Positions 1 through 9,800 of a stretch of DNA of 64,000 nt are shown in pieces. The stretch covers positions 434,001 through 498,000 of the forward strand of contig NZ_SOBT01000010.1 of assembly GCF_004364935.1 (NCBI RefSeq). The letters run 5' to 3'. Source of the DNA: Panacagrimonas perspica (GTDB lineage Bacteria > Pseudomonadota > Gammaproteobacteria > Nevskiales > Nevskiaceae). The position numbers and the translations under genes were made by a program. Each line of letters begins with the position of its first letter. Position 1 is the first letter of the stretch. Below the pieces are notes generated by a model. It made no database searches. It had not been told where the DNA came from and saw nothing but the letters and a program-made list of their open reading frames with translations.

Positions 1-1074
1 CTGGGTGGCCGAGTCGTTGTCGTCGTCGGCGATCACCGGGTTGCCGTCCAGGTCCTCGACGACTTCCTCGTCGTCGTCCTCTTCCTCGCACAGGAACGGC
101 ACGTTGCCCGGCTGCTCGCAGGCCTCGAATTCGGTGCCGTCACCGTTGAAGGTGCGCGTGCGGTTGCGACGGTAGTAGGTGCCGGCCGAGACGGTGACGT
201 CGCCGTCCATCTTGCGGCTGCCGTGCAGATTGACGAGCGCGAGCCGCGGGCGGGTCTCGTCCGGGTACGTGAACACCGCGTCACGACCTTCCTCGTCGAG
301 CAGCTCCAGCGGCGCGGCGCCGTTTCCGCGCAGGCGGTTGTCGGCGCTGTTCACGCTCAGGTCGAGCTGCGTGGCGCTGTCCGGCAGCCAGGTGCCGCGG
401 GCGAACAGTCGCGAGGCACGGCTGTTGGAATGGTCGCGCCAGCCGTCTTCCCTGAACGTCTCGCCCGACACGTACAGCGCGAGATCCTTCGACGCCACGC
501 CGTATTCGGCGCTCAGGCTGCGACGACCGAACTCGCCGCCGCTCATCACGACGCCCAGACCCGGCGCCTCGAAGCCCGTCTTGGTCGTCAGCGCGAGCGC
601 GCCAGCCAGCGTGTTGCGGCCGAAGACCGGATTCGAGCCGGGCACCAGATCCGCGCGTGACAGCGCGATCAGCGGGATCAGGTCGAAATTCACGGTGTCG
701 CCGAAGGCTTCGTTGACCCGCACACCATCCTGGTAGACGGCCAGACCCTGCGGCAGACCGAGCAGCGGCGAGATCGAATAGCCGCGATAGAACAGGTCCG
801 GCTGGAACGGATTGCCGGTCGCATCGGTGCTGAACACGCTGCCCAGATCCTGCAGTGCATCGCCGATCGCACGATGTCCGGCACGCGTCATGTCGTCCGA
901 ATCCAGCGACTGCGCGTTGCCGATAGCGCGTTGTGCATCGCCGTGCGCAGGGCCGATCGGCGCGTCGGCGAAAACCTCGATCGTGTCGACTTTCTCGGCT
1001 TTTACAGGCTCCGCGACGATCAGCGCGAGCAGGATGAGTGCCGGCAGTGATGCCGTCCTCAGGTGCGATTTCAT
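1..1074 (-). CDS. TonB-dependent outer-membrane receptor, N-terminal part (cut by window start)
   Basis: Outer-membrane receptor that would take up a ligand with energy from TonB. Only the first 358 codons are inside the window and no stop is reached. The protein opens with a signal peptide (MKSHLRTASLPALILLALIV) followed by a TonB-box-like segment (DTIEVFAD). The plug domain runs over roughly residues 40-170 and shows DLFYRGYSISPLLGLPQGL, YQDGVRVNEAFGD and GRNTLAGALALTTKTG, all typical of plugs. The first barrel strands follow. Near the cut edge is a predicted loop with two cysteines and a very acidic run (EEEDDDEEVVED). The ATG follows a GGGGAG ribosome site at 4-5 nt. The ligand cannot be deduced. 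Confidence 0.88.
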   Translation of the reverse strand, partial: MKSHLRTASLPALILLALIVAEPVKAEKVDTIEVFADAPIGPAHGDAQRAIGNAQSLDSDDMTRAGHRAIGDALQDLGSVFSTDATGNPFQPDLFYRGYSISPLLGLPQGLAVYQDGVRVNEAFGDTVNFDLIPLIALSRADLVPGSNPVFGRNTLAGALALTTKTGFEAPGLGVVMSGGEFGRRSLSAEYGVASKDLALYVSGETFREDGWRDHSNSRASRLFARGTWLPDSATQLDLSVNSADNRLRGNGAAPLELLDEEGRDAVFTYPDETRPRLALVNLHGSRKMDGDVTVSAGTYYRRNRTRTFNGDGTEFEACEQPGNVPFLCEEEDDDEEVVEDLDGNPVIADDDNDSATQ

Positions 1075-1414
1075 GTTCTCCCCTTCCGGTCTGGTGCCGG
1101 CTTGCGCGCCAATGCGCAACTCCGATCAATGGGCGTCGCAACGGCCGCCGCGACGCCGGCGATTAGGGAATGCGGCGTTCTGCGACGCAATGCTTGTGCG
1201 GCGCTTCGGGACTTTTTCCCGAGCGCCTCTTTCACGTCGACTGCTCGCGAACCCAAGCCGGAACAGATTGCAACCTTCGTAACGCAAAAAAAGCCTGAAA
1301 ATAGGCGTTGGCGTGAGCGCAGACATGGACTACATTCCGCCTGCCCGCGAAATATCGCGCCGGGCACCGCACCGAACCCCGCGGAACTCCCGTTCAACTA
1401 CTGGAAATCAAAGA
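1075..1414. other. Intergenic region between divergent receptor and HU genes
   Basis: This 340-base stretch separates the receptor (minus) from the HU gene (plus), so it must carry promoters for both. It contains an imperfect stem around 1200-1227 (gcgcttcggga / tcccgagcgc) and an A-rich run near 1287-1293. No convincing gene was found; open frames here lack ribosome sites and family resemblance. No -35/-10 pair could be assigned with confidence. Confidence 0.4.
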
Positions 1415-1762
1415 ATGGCCAAGAGCAAGAAGACGACCGCTGCACCCAAGCCCATCAAGGATGCACTGAGCAAGTCGGGCCTCGTCGCCCACCTCGCCGA
1501 AACCGCCGAAGTTGCTGCCAAGGACGTGCGCGCCGTGCTCGCCGCCCTCGAAGGCGCCGTCGCCGGTTCGATCAGCAAGAAGGGCGCTGGCTCCTTCGTG
1601 CTGCCCGGCCTGCTGAAGATCACCTCGGTGAGCGTGCCTGCCAAGCCGAAGCGCAAGGGCATCAACCCGTTCACGAAGGAAGAACAGTGGTTCGCCGCCA
1701 AGCCGGCAACCGTCAAGGTCAAGGTGCGTCCGCTGAAGAAGCTGAAGGACGCGGCACTCTGA
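1415..1762 (+). CDS. HU/IHF-family DNA-binding protein
   Basis: Nucleoid-associated protein of the HU family, predicted to bind and bend DNA as a dimer. It has 115 residues, longer than the ~90 of classical HU because of an N-terminal KSKKTTAAPKPIKDAL extension and a lysine-rich C-terminus (KVKVRPLKKLKDAAL). The helical N-terminal half (VAHLAETAEVAAKDVRAVLAAL) and the beta-arm half (SFVLPGLLKITSVSVPAKPKRKGINPFTKEE) fit the fold. The methionine of MAKSKKTT at 1415 was chosen over an in-frame ATG at 1313, because the intervening 34 residues do not resemble HU. A perfect stem-loop lies about 60 bases after the stop. Confidence 0.85.
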   Translation: MAKSKKTTAAPKPIKDALSKSGLVAHLAETAEVAAKDVRAVLAALEGAVAGSISKKGAGSFVLPGLLKITSVSVPAKPKRKGINPFTKEEQWFAAKPATVKVKVRPLKKLKDAAL

Positions 1763-1822
1763 TCTGCCGCCGGGGGAACGAGGGGTTCCGCGACTCGCTT
1801 CCCTGGCGTCGATAGTTTCCGA

Positions 1823-1855
1823 CGGATTCCGCAGGCAATCTGCCTGCGGAATCCG
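1823..1855. terminator. Perfect 15-bp stem-loop downstream of the HU gene
   Basis: Arms at 1823-1837 and 1841-1855 are exact reverse complements with a 3-nt loop. The position after the HU stop suggests a transcript end, or an RNA 3' end stabiliser. No T-run follows on either strand, so it is not a textbook Rho-independent terminator. Confidence 0.4.
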
Positions 1856-2001
1856 CTCGATGAATGTGAAGAATGAAGTGGCACCCCGAGCGGATGCGTG
1901 GCCCCAGGGCCCCGTCCTGACTCCCGCAAGCGGCTCCTGCGCCTGGTCGCGGACACGCCTGCCCGACCGACCTCGTCCCGCTTTTCAAGGAGTTTCCCGT
2001 G

Positions 2002-2850
2002 ATGCGTTCGATCCTGTTCGTCCCTGCGGACAGCGAGAAGAAGCTGGCCAAGGCCGCCGGCTGTGGCGCCGATGCGCTGGTGCTGGATCTCGAAGACGCC
2101 GTACTGCCTGAACGCAAGCCACAGGCTCGCGAAATGATGCAGCAGTACCTGGGCTCGCTGACCGACCGCAGCCGCATGTGGGTGCGCGTCAACGACATGA
2201 CATCCGGCGAGATCCTGCGCGATCTCGCCAAGGTGGTGCCGGCACGTCCCGCCGGCATCCTGTTTCCCAAGGTCAAAGGCCCCGAGGACGTCGCGATCCT
2301 CGGCCACTACCTCGACGCGCTCGAAGCCGAGCACGGCCTCACGCAGGGCCAGATCCGCGTCTGCGCGATCATCACCGAGACGCCGGAGGCGATGCTGCGC
2401 ATGGGCGAGATCGCCAAGCAGGCGCACCCTCGCATCAGCCACGTCGCCTGGGGCGGCGAGGACCTGAGCTCGGCGATGGGCGCCGGCGATCCGCGCACGC
2501 CGGAAGGTGCGTGGCGCCCGATGTACGAGTACGCCCGCAACCAGTGCCTGCTCGTCGGCCACGCGATGGGCGTGGAGGTGCTCGACACCGTCTACGTGAA
2601 CTTCAAGGATCCCGAGGGCCTGAAGAAGGCCTGCCTGCAGTCGCGCTACGACGGCTTCACCGGTCGCATCGCGATCCACCCCGACCAGGTCGCTGGCATC
2701 AACGAGGCGTTCACGCCCACCGACGCCGAGCGCGCGACGGCGCAGAAGATCATCGATGCGTTCAAGTCGGGCGCGGGCGCGGTGCAGATCGACGGCAAGA
2801 TGTACGACATTCCGCACCTGAAGGCAGCGCGCAGACTGCTCGCGAGCTGA
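2002..2850 (+). CDS. HpcH/HpaI aldolase / citrate lyase beta (CitE-like) CoA-ester lyase
   Basis: Cytoplasmic TIM-barrel enzyme of the CitE-like group, which cleave or form C-C bonds on CoA esters such as citramalyl-, malyl- or citryl-CoA. It has 282 residues, normal for the family. Family landmarks are RSILFVPADSEKK at the N-terminus, DALVLDLEDAV (metal-binding acidic residues), a conserved arginine in RVN, the PKV segment, IITETPEAML and WGGEDLSSAMGA. ATG 2002 was preferred. A GTG at 1999 is in frame and both lie downstream of AAGGAG (1987-1992). No citrate-lyase alpha or gamma partner is nearby, so a stand-alone acyl-CoA lyase is more likely than citrate lyase. The substrate is unknown. 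Confidence 0.85.
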   Translation: MRSILFVPADSEKKLAKAAGCGADALVLDLEDAVLPERKPQAREMMQQYLGSLTDRSRMWVRVNDMTSGEILRDLAKVVPARPAGILFPKVKGPEDVAILGHYLDALEAEHGLTQGQIRVCAIITETPEAMLRMGEIAKQAHPRISHVAWGGEDLSSAMGAGDPRTPEGAWRPMYEYARNQCLLVGHAMGVEVLDTVYVNFKDPEGLKKACLQSRYDGFTGRIAIHPDQVAGINEAFTPTDAERATAQKIIDAFKSGAGAVQIDGKMYDIPHLKAARRLLAS

Positions 2851-2898
2851 CGCTTCGCGGCGGGGCGGCCTCGCGCACGGCGCCAAACATCGCCGTGC

Positions 2899-3627
2899 CT
2901 ACGCCGCTCCCCGTTCCGGCTTCACTTCCAGCCGGTATCCATAGCCGTACACGACCTTGATCAGCGCCTGCTGCTCGTCCTGAAGCGCCGCGCGCAGCCG
3001 GCTCATCGCGTTGGTCAGCGAGGCGTCGGACACGATGCGGCCCGGCCACACCGTCTCGATCAGCTTCTCCTTGGTCAGCACCTCGCCGGGATGCCGCAGG
3101 AAGACCATCAGCAGCTCGAGCGGCTTGCGCGCCAGTTCCACGCGCTCGCCGTTGACCCGCAATTCCAGCGAACGCTCATCGAACACGTGTTGGGCGACGG
3201 TCCAGCGGAACGGCCCTTCCGCGGCCGCGGCGGGTACAGGGGCCGTCAATGGCGCCGCCATCGCCTTGAGCCTGCGCAGCTGCGTGCGCACACAAGCCAG
3301 CAGTTCGCGCGGCTGGCAGGGCTTGGCCAGGTAGTCGTCAGCGCCGAGCTCCAGGCCGACGACGCGATCGGAACTGTCGTCCTGGCTCGTGAGCATGATC
3401 ACCGGCACGTTCGAGAAGTTGCGGACCCAGGACAGCAGGGCCAGCCCGTCCTCGTCCGGCATCAGCAGGTCGGTGATCACGATGTCGGGAAGGCCCGAAG
3501 CCGACGCCGCACGGAATGACGCGACGCTGGGGAAGGTGCGGACGTCGAAGCCGACGTCGCGAAGGTAACCGCCCAGGTATTCGCGAAGGGCAGAATCGTC
3601 GTCGACGAGATGGATCGTAGGCCGCAT
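2899..3627 (-). CDS. OmpR-family response regulator
   Basis: Two-component transcription factor of 242 residues. The receiver domain (about 1-120) has the acidic pair DDD at 9-11, the phosphoacceptor Asp53 in VITDLLMPDEDG, a Thr/Ser switch in VIMLTSQDD and Lys in DYLAKP. The C-terminal winged helix (about 140-238) reads FDERSLELRVNGERVELARKPLELLMVFLRHPGEVLTK and ends in the wing motif VYGYGYRLE. It lies 36 nt downstream of a hybrid histidine kinase on the same strand, so the two form an operon. Its likely phosphodonor is the Hpt domain of that kinase. Target genes are not evident. Confidence 0.93.
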   Translation of the reverse strand: MRPTIHLVDDDSALREYLGGYLRDVGFDVRTFPSVASFRAASASGLPDIVITDLLMPDEDGLALLSWVRNFSNVPVIMLTSQDDSSDRVVGLELGADDYLAKPCQPRELLACVRTQLRRLKAMAAPLTAPVPAAAAEGPFRWTVAQHVFDERSLELRVNGERVELARKPLELLMVFLRHPGEVLTKEKLIETVWPGRIVSDASLTNAMSRLRAALQDEQQALIKVVYGYGYRLEVKPERGAA

Positions 3628-3663
3628 GACGCAAGTCTACCGGGGCTCGTCGGTCATCGAACT

Positions 3664-5877
3664 TCAGCCGTTCAGGCCGCGAAGCAGGTCGAGCGCCCCG
3701 TCGTAGTCGAGGAACGCGATCTTCTGGCCGAGCGCCTCCAGTGACTCGCGTCCGGCCGGAGGCGTCGCCGCCCGCAAGGCCTCGAACGTGTCCCAGGCAG
3801 CGTCCTCGTCGTCCACCAGTTCCTGCTCCAGCCGTCGCACCAGCGCCTCCCGCTGCGGCGTTCCGGCCGACGCGGGTTCCTGCGACGCCGTCTGGAGCAG
3901 ATCGGCAAGGCGTGCGCGCGCTTCGCGCATCGCGGCCTCGAGCGCATCGAGTCCGGTCGCATCGAGTCCGGTCGCGTCGAGCCGGCGCGAGGAGGCCAGC
4001 GCCAGCTCCGCGTCGCCCGCCAGGCGCGCCACCCGCAGCGCACCGACCTGCGCGGCGAATCCCTTGAGCCGATGGGCCGCCATGGTCGCGTCGGCGTCGC
4101 GGCCGGCCTCGACCAGGGATCGCAGATGGCTGACCGGGTCGTCGTCGTGCAGGAAACGACTCGCAAGCCGCCCGTACAGGCCCGGCGAGCGGGCCACGCC
4201 GGCCCGCGCATGCTCGAAATCGTGATCGGCCGGCGCGGCCACGACCGGCGCCGGCGGACGGGCGACCAGGGAATCGCCACGCCCGGTCACGCGCGCAAGC
4301 GCCGCGAACATCTCATCGACGTCGATCGGCTTGCCCACGAAGTCGTCCATGCCCGCCATCAGGCAGCGCTCGCGGTCAGGCGACATCACGTTCGCCGTCA
4401 GCGCGACGATCGGCACGCGTGTGCCGCGCTCGGCGGCGCGGATCGTCTGCGCGGCCTCGATGCCGTCCATCCCGGGCATGCGCATGTCCATGAAGACGGC
4501 GTCGAAGCGTTCCCGCGCCACCGCCTCGATCGACTCCGGGCCCGAGCGGGCCAGCACCACGTCCACCCCCGCCGATTGCAGCAGGTCGCGTGCGACTTCG
4601 AGGTTCGCCTCGTGGTCGTCGACGACCAGCACGCGCAAGCCCGAAAGATCGACCTGCTCCGCGGTCCGCTGCGGCGCCGGCAGGTCGTCCTCGCGCGCCA
4701 CGTCGAGCGTGACCTCGAAACCGAAGGTGCTGCCCTGTCCGGCGACGCTCTCGACGCGCAGGTCGCCGCCCATCAGCGCGACCAGGCGCTTGGAGATCGA
4801 CAGGCCCAGGCCGGTGCCGCCGTACTTGCGCGTCGTGGAGGCGTCGGCCTGCGTGAACGGCGCGAACAATTTGGCCGCCTGTTCCGGCGACAAGCCGATC
4901 CCGGTGTCCTGCACCGAGAACGCCAGGGTCACCGCGCCGGGCCGCGGTTCCTCGACAGGCGCGATCCTCACGACCACCGAACCCTGCTCGGTGAACTTCA
5001 CCGCATTGCCGCCCAGATTCAGCAGCACCTGCCCGAGCCGCAGCGCATCGCCGACCAGCGCCGGCGGCACGCGCCCATCCACGTCGAGCCTCAGGGACAG
5101 CCCCTTCTCCTGCGCGCGCAGGCCCAGGACGCTCTCGAGATTGTCGATCACCTGCGACAGCGCGAACGGTCCGGGATCGAGTTCCAGCCGGCCGGCCTCG
5201 ACTTTCGACAGGTCGAGCACATCGTTGATCAGCTCGAGCAGCGCGCGTGCGGAGGTTTCGATCTTCGCGAAATAGTCCCGCGGCTTCGGCGCCGCTCCGG
5301 TACGCAGACCGAGGTAGGCGAACGAAAGGATCGCGTTCATCGGCGTGCGAATTTCGTGGCTCATGTTGGCTAAAAACGCCGACTTCGCCTGGTTCGCGGC
5401 GTCGGCCGACTCCCGCGCCGCCGCCAGCTCGGCCTGCAGCTGCTTGACGTCGTCGATGATGAAGGTGGCCAGGTTGGTGACGTGCGTGCCGTCGGACTCG
5501 ACGCGCGTGAACGAGTCGACGCGGACCCAGTAGTAGCCGCCCGACTCACGCAGCAGCCGCAGCTCGCGGATGCCGTGTCCCGGCGGCGGCGGCGTGCCCA
5601 TGACGCGCTGGCGCGTGATGACGAGATCGTCCGGGTGCATAATCTGGTAGTAGCGCCGGTAGTCGGCCTCGAGCTCCGCGCGCTTCACCACGAGGTCCTG
5701 CGGGAAACGGTCGCCGATCGAGAGGTAGCGGTGGACCGGCACGCCGCCAGGCTTGTGGTGGATCTCCATCACCACGGCAGGGATGGCGTTCAGCAAGCCG
5801 TTGAGCCGCGCGACGTCGGCCTCGAGCTGCTCGATGCGGCGCGCCTCGCGCGTCGAATCGGATGAATCCTGGGTCAT
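3664..5877 (-). CDS. Hybrid sensor histidine kinase (PAS-HisKA-HATPase-REC-Hpt)
   Basis: Multi-step phosphorelay kinase of 737 residues. A PAS-like sensory domain spans about 25-145. A short coiled coil leads to HisKA with the phospho-acceptor His174 (NMSHEIRTP). HATPase_c covers about 275-395, with N-box NLGGNAVKF, G1 DTGIG and G2 GGTGLGL. A receiver domain follows with Asp464 (FMDMRMPGMDG) and Lys517. A C-terminal Hpt domain has His602 in AHRLKG. No transmembrane segment is visible, so a cytoplasmic signal is sensed. Within the Hpt linker the pentapeptide DATGL is duplicated (near 3945-3975), a small in-frame DNA repeat. The OmpR-type regulator lies 36 nt downstream and is the expected final acceptor. 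Confidence 0.93.
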   Translation of the reverse strand: MTQDSSDSTREARRIEQLEADVARLNGLLNAIPAVVMEIHHKPGGVPVHRYLSIGDRFPQDLVVKRAELEADYRRYYQIMHPDDLVITRQRVMGTPPPPGHGIRELRLLRESGGYYWVRVDSFTRVESDGTHVTNLATFIIDDVKQLQAELAAARESADAANQAKSAFLANMSHEIRTPMNAILSFAYLGLRTGAAPKPRDYFAKIETSARALLELINDVLDLSKVEAGRLELDPGPFALSQVIDNLESVLGLRAQEKGLSLRLDVDGRVPPALVGDALRLGQVLLNLGGNAVKFTEQGSVVVRIAPVEEPRPGAVTLAFSVQDTGIGLSPEQAAKLFAPFTQADASTTRKYGGTGLGLSISKRLVALMGGDLRVESVAGQGSTFGFEVTLDVAREDDLPAPQRTAEQVDLSGLRVLVVDDHEANLEVARDLLQSAGVDVVLARSGPESIEAVARERFDAVFMDMRMPGMDGIEAAQTIRAAERGTRVPIVALTANVMSPDRERCLMAGMDDFVGKPIDVDEMFAALARVTGRGDSLVARPPAPVVAAPADHDFEHARAGVARSPGLYGRLASRFLHDDDPVSHLRSLVEAGRDADATMAAHRLKGFAAQVGALRVARLAGDAELALASSRRLDATGLDATGLDALEAAMREARARLADLLQTASQEPASAGTPQREALVRRLEQELVDDEDAAWDTFEALRAATPPAGRESLEALGQKIAFLDYDGALDLLRGLNG

Positions 5878-6064
5878 GCGAAAGCCTCCCCTTCCGGCCC
5901 TGCTGCGCTCATGCGGTACGACCCGGCATCCTGGCGCACGCCGTCATGGGCTCGCGGCGAGCCTGCCATGGATCGGACCCGCGACGCTGTCCGGGAACAA
6001 GACGTCCCACGCCGGTTTCGGCGCGGGACGGTCGCTTGCGGCAGGGAGGGACGTCGCAGGATCC

Positions 6065-6376
6065 TCACTCCGGCAGCGTGACGGCCAGGATCGTGGCGGA
6101 CTTGGCAGTGGCGGCGGCTTCCGTTCCGTTCCAGGCGTCGCCATTCATCTTCATTCCGTTGACCGTGAAGCCGTTCATCTTCATGCCGTTGAGCGTGAAG
6201 CCGTTCATCTTCATGCCATTGAGGGAGAAGCCGTTGAGGGAGAAACCGTTCAGCGAAAAACCATTGAGCGAAAAGCCGTTGAGCGTGAAGCCATTGGCCT
6301 GTTCGGCGGCGTGGACCGAACCGGAAAGGGTGGCGGCGGCGAGCGTGGCGGCGGTGATGAGCTTGCGGAAGGACAT
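6065..6376 (-). CDS. Small exported protein of tandem NG-x-x-x pentapeptides
   Basis: Predicted exported protein of 103 residues with no function I can name. Residues 1-24 are a clean signal peptide (MSFRKLITAATLAAATLSGS, then VHAA). Residues 28-84 consist of eleven uninterrupted pentapeptides starting with NG (NGFTL, four NGFSL, NGMKM, NGFTL, NGMKM, NGFTV, NGMKM, NGDAW) plus a final NG. The tail has no cysteine. The period of five recalls pentapeptide-repeat beta-helices, but the consensus differs from A(D/N)Lxx, so that assignment is only a possibility. The start is set by a GGAG site 8 nt before the ATG. It is a single gene with its own upstream region. Confidence 0.75.
   Translation of the reverse strand: MSFRKLITAATLAAATLSGSVHAAEQANGFTLNGFSLNGFSLNGFSLNGFSLNGMKMNGFTLNGMKMNGFTVNGMKMNGDAWNGTEAAATAKSATILAVTLPE
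6125..6295 (-). repeat. In-frame 15-bp tandem repeats coding NGxxx pentapeptides
   Basis: Eleven 15-bp units plus a partial one encode the pentapeptide block of the small exported protein. Units differ mainly at codons 3-5 (FSL, MKM, FTL, FTV). FTL/FTV and MKM units alternate in the second half, which suggests a 30-bp higher-order unit (NGMKM-NGFTL) duplicated after the basic unit. Confidence 0.85.
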
Positions 6377-6575
6377 TGGGATTCTCCAGTGATCGGGTTT
6401 GGGGTTTTTGATGGGCCGGTTTCGTCCCGGCCACGGAACACACTTTGCCCGGAGCCTTCCTCGACTTCGTCTCGTTGTTCCAACGAGATTCCAACCAATT
6501 TCCAACCGCTGCCGGAACTGACTTTCCCCTCGTAGAAGCCGGCTTCCTGGCGACCCTTGCGGACCGCAAAAATAC

Positions 6576-6694
6576 GGCTAGCGCAAAGGCGCAGAGGGAA
6601 AGGAAAGGACGCAAAGGAAGCAAAAACCTATTTGCTCGAGCCCAGGATCCCTTTGCGTCCTTTCTTGTTTTTCCTTTGCTCGTTTGCGTTAGCC
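6576..6694. repeat. CGCAAAGG-type palindromic intergenic element, copy A
   Basis: The outer arms GGCTAGCGCAAA (6576 onward) and TTTGCGTTAGCC (ending 6694) pair with one mismatch. Inner arms rich in AAAGGAAAGGACGCAAAG pair with CTTTGCGTCCTTTC. The same core recurs at 27697-27823, 30531-30603 and 32028-32156. It carries no coding content. Confidence 0.8.
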
Positions 6695-6758
6695 TTTTTT
6701 GCCTGCGCCAGCGGCGGCAAGCGTCGCGAGCAGCTCGCTCTTGCACGCGCCGCCCATG

Positions 6759-6790
6759 AAAAAGCCCGGCATCGCAGGGCGATGCCGGGC
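6759..6790 (-). terminator. Rho-independent terminator of icmF
   Basis: On the minus strand, about 20 bases after the icmF stop, a perfect 12-bp GC-rich stem (6779-6790 with 6764-6775, 3-nt loop) is followed directly by five T residues (6763-6759). This is the textbook arrangement for intrinsic termination. Confidence 0.88.
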
Positions 6791-6810
6791 CTGTCCGCAT
6801 CCGACCCGGC

Positions 6811-9800
6811 TTACATGTTGCGGCGATACCGTCCGCCCACTTCGAACAGCGTCTGCGTGATCTGACCCAGCGAGCAGCAGCGCACCGCGTCCATCAGCAC
6901 CTCGAACGTGTTGCCGTTCTCGATGACGGTCTGGCGCAGGCGCTGCAGCACCTGCTTGCCCTCGGCCGCGTTCGACTCCTGGAAGCTCTTCAGGCGCGTG
7001 AGCTGGTTCTGCTTTTCGTCGTCGGTCGAACGCTGCAACTCGACCATCTCCAGCGCCGGATCGCCGTTCGGATTGCGGAACGTATTGACGCCGATCAGCG
7101 GCAGCGAGCCGTCGTGCTTCTTGTGCTCGTACAGCATCGACTCTTCCTGGATCTTGCCGCGCTGGTAGCCGGTCTCCATCGCACCGAGCACGCCGCCGCG
7201 GCCGGCGATGGCCTCGAACTCGCGCAGCACCGCCTCTTCGACCAGATCGGTCAGCTCGTCGACGATGAAGCTGCCCTGCAGCGAGTTCTCGTTCTTGGCC
7301 AGACCAAATTCGCGGTTGATGATCAGCTGGATCGCCATCGCACGACGCACGCTCTCTTCGGTCGGCGTCGTGATCGCCTCGTCGTAGGCGTTGGTGTGCA
7401 GCGAGTTGCAGTTGTCGTTGATCGCGATCAGCGCCTGCAGCGTGGTACGGATGTCGTTGAAGTTCATCTCCTGCGCGTGCAGCGAACGGCCCGAGGTCTG
7501 CACGTGGTACTTGAGCTTCTGCGAACGCTCGTTGGCGCCGTAGCGATTCTTCATCGCCACCGCCCAGATGCGGCGAGCGACGCGGCCGATCACCGTGTAC
7601 TCGGGGTCCATGCCGTTGGAGAAGAAGAACGACAGGTTGGGCGCGAAGTCGTCGATGTGCATGCCGCGCGCCAGGTACGACTCCACGTACGTGAAGCCGT
7701 TCGAGAGCGTGAACGCGAGCTGCGAGATCGGATTCGCCCCGGCCTCGGCGATGTGGTACCCGGAGATCGACACCGAGTAGAAGTTCTGCACCTTGTTCTT
7801 GACGAAGTATTCCTGGATGTCGCCCATCATCTTGAGCGCGAACTCGGTCGAGAAGATGCAGGTGTTCTGGCCCTGGTCTTCCTTGAGGATGTCCGCCTGC
7901 ACCGTGCCGCGCACGTTGGACAGCGTCCAGGCCTTGATCTTGGCGAGCTCCTCGGCGTTCGGCTCACGGCTCTCCTTCGCCTTGAACTTGTCCACCTGCT
8001 GCTCGAGCGCGGTGTTCATGAACATGGCCAGGATCATCGGCGCGGGTCCGTTGATCGTCATCGACACCGACGTGGTCGGCGCACACAGATCGAAGCCGCC
8101 GTAGAGCACCTTCATGTCGTCGAGCGAGCAGATCGACACGCCGGAGTTGCCGATCTTGCCGTAGATGTCCGGACGCAGATCCGGGTCCCAGCCGTACAGC
8201 GTCACCGAGTCGAACGCGGTCGACAGGCGATGCGCCGGCATGCCTTCGGACACGCGCTTGAAGCGGCGGTTGGTGCGGAAGGCGTCACCCTCACCGGCGA
8301 ACATGCGCGTCGGATCCTCGCCCTCGCGCTTGAACGGGAACACGCCGGCCGTGTACGGGAAAGAACCCGGCACGTTCTCCTTCATCAGGAAGCGCAGCGT
8401 CTCGCCCTCGTCCTCGTAGCGCGGCAGCGAGACCTTGCGGATCTTCGTACCCGACAGCGAGTCGCTGGTCTGCTTCGTGCGGATTTCCTTGTCGCGTACC
8501 TTGCTGACGAACTCGTCCGCCGAGTACGCCGCCTGCATCGCCGGCCATTCCTTCAGCAGCTTGCGCGCCGCCGGCATCAGCTCGCCGTCCTTGGCCGAGA
8601 TCATCTCGTCGAAGCCGGCCACCGGCTTGCCGGCGCGCTCCATGAGTTCCTTGACCGTCTGCAGCGACTGGCGCTCGCGCGCCACGCGCGCCTGCGCCGC
8701 CACTTCCTTGTGATAGCCGCGCACGTTGTCGGCGATGTCGGCGAGATAGCGCGCGCGCTCCGGCGGCACGATCGCGCGGCCACCGCTGCTGCTCTTGACC
8801 TTGACCACCGGCAGCTTGCCGGGGGCCGGCTTCAGGCCCTTCTCGGCGAGGCGCGGCAGGATCGCCTGGTACAGCGAGGTCACGCCGTCATCGTTGAAGC
8901 GCGCCGCCATCGTGCCGTACACCGGCATCGTGTCCGGCGACTTCATGAACAGCTCGCGGTTGCGCTGGTACTGCTTGCGCACGTCACGCAGCGCGTCCTC
9001 GGCGCCCTTGCGGTCGAACTTGTTGATGGCCACGAAGTCGGCGAAGTCGAGCATGTCGATCTTCTCGAGCTGCGAGGCGGCGCCGAATTCCGGCGTCATC
9101 ACGTACAGCGACAGATCCACGAACGGCACGATCGCCGCGTCGCCCTGGCCGATGCCCGAGGTCTCGACAATGACGAGGTCGAAGCCGGACAGCTTGCAGG
9201 CCGCGATCACTTCCGGAAGCGCTGCCGAGATCTCCATGCCGGTGTCGCGCGTGGCGAGCGAACGCATGTAGATGTTGTCGGACTCGATCGCGTTCATGCG
9301 GATGCGGTCGCCCAGCAGCGCGCCGCCGGTGCGCTTGCGCGAAGGATCGATCGAGATCACGGCGACCTTGACCTTGTCTTCCTGGTCCAGGCGCAGGCGC
9401 AGGATCAGTTCGTCGGTCAGCGAGGACTTGCCGGCGCCGCCGGTGCCGGTGATGCCGAGCACCGGAATCTTCAGGCCCTTGGCCTGCTCGATCAGCTCGG
9501 CCTTGAGCTTGTCGCCGTAGGTGCCGCCTTCGAGCGCGGTGATGATGCGCGCGAGTTCGCGACGATCGCCCGACTTCAGGATCTGCGCGACCTTCTCGGA
9601 CTTGGGCGCCGCAGCCGTCAGGTCCGCGTCGCTGGACGAGAGCAGGTCGTTGATCATGCCCTGCAGGCCCATCGTCGCGCCGTCCTCGGGCGAGTAGATA
9701 CGCGTCACGCCATAGGCCATCAGCTCGCGGATTTCCGCCGGCACGATGACGCCACCACCACCGCCGAAGACCTTGATGTTCTCGCCGCCGTTCTGGCGCA

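Larger units (their letters stand above)
6377..6810. other. Gene-free stretch with a palindrome and a terminator
   Basis: This 434-base gap between the start of the pentapeptide-repeat gene and the end of icmF holds a large CGCAAAGG-type palindrome (6576-6694) and the icmF terminator (6759-6790). Positions 6377-6575 should contain the promoter of the repeat-protein gene. Open frames crossing the region lack ribosome sites and are not accepted as genes. Confidence 0.6.
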
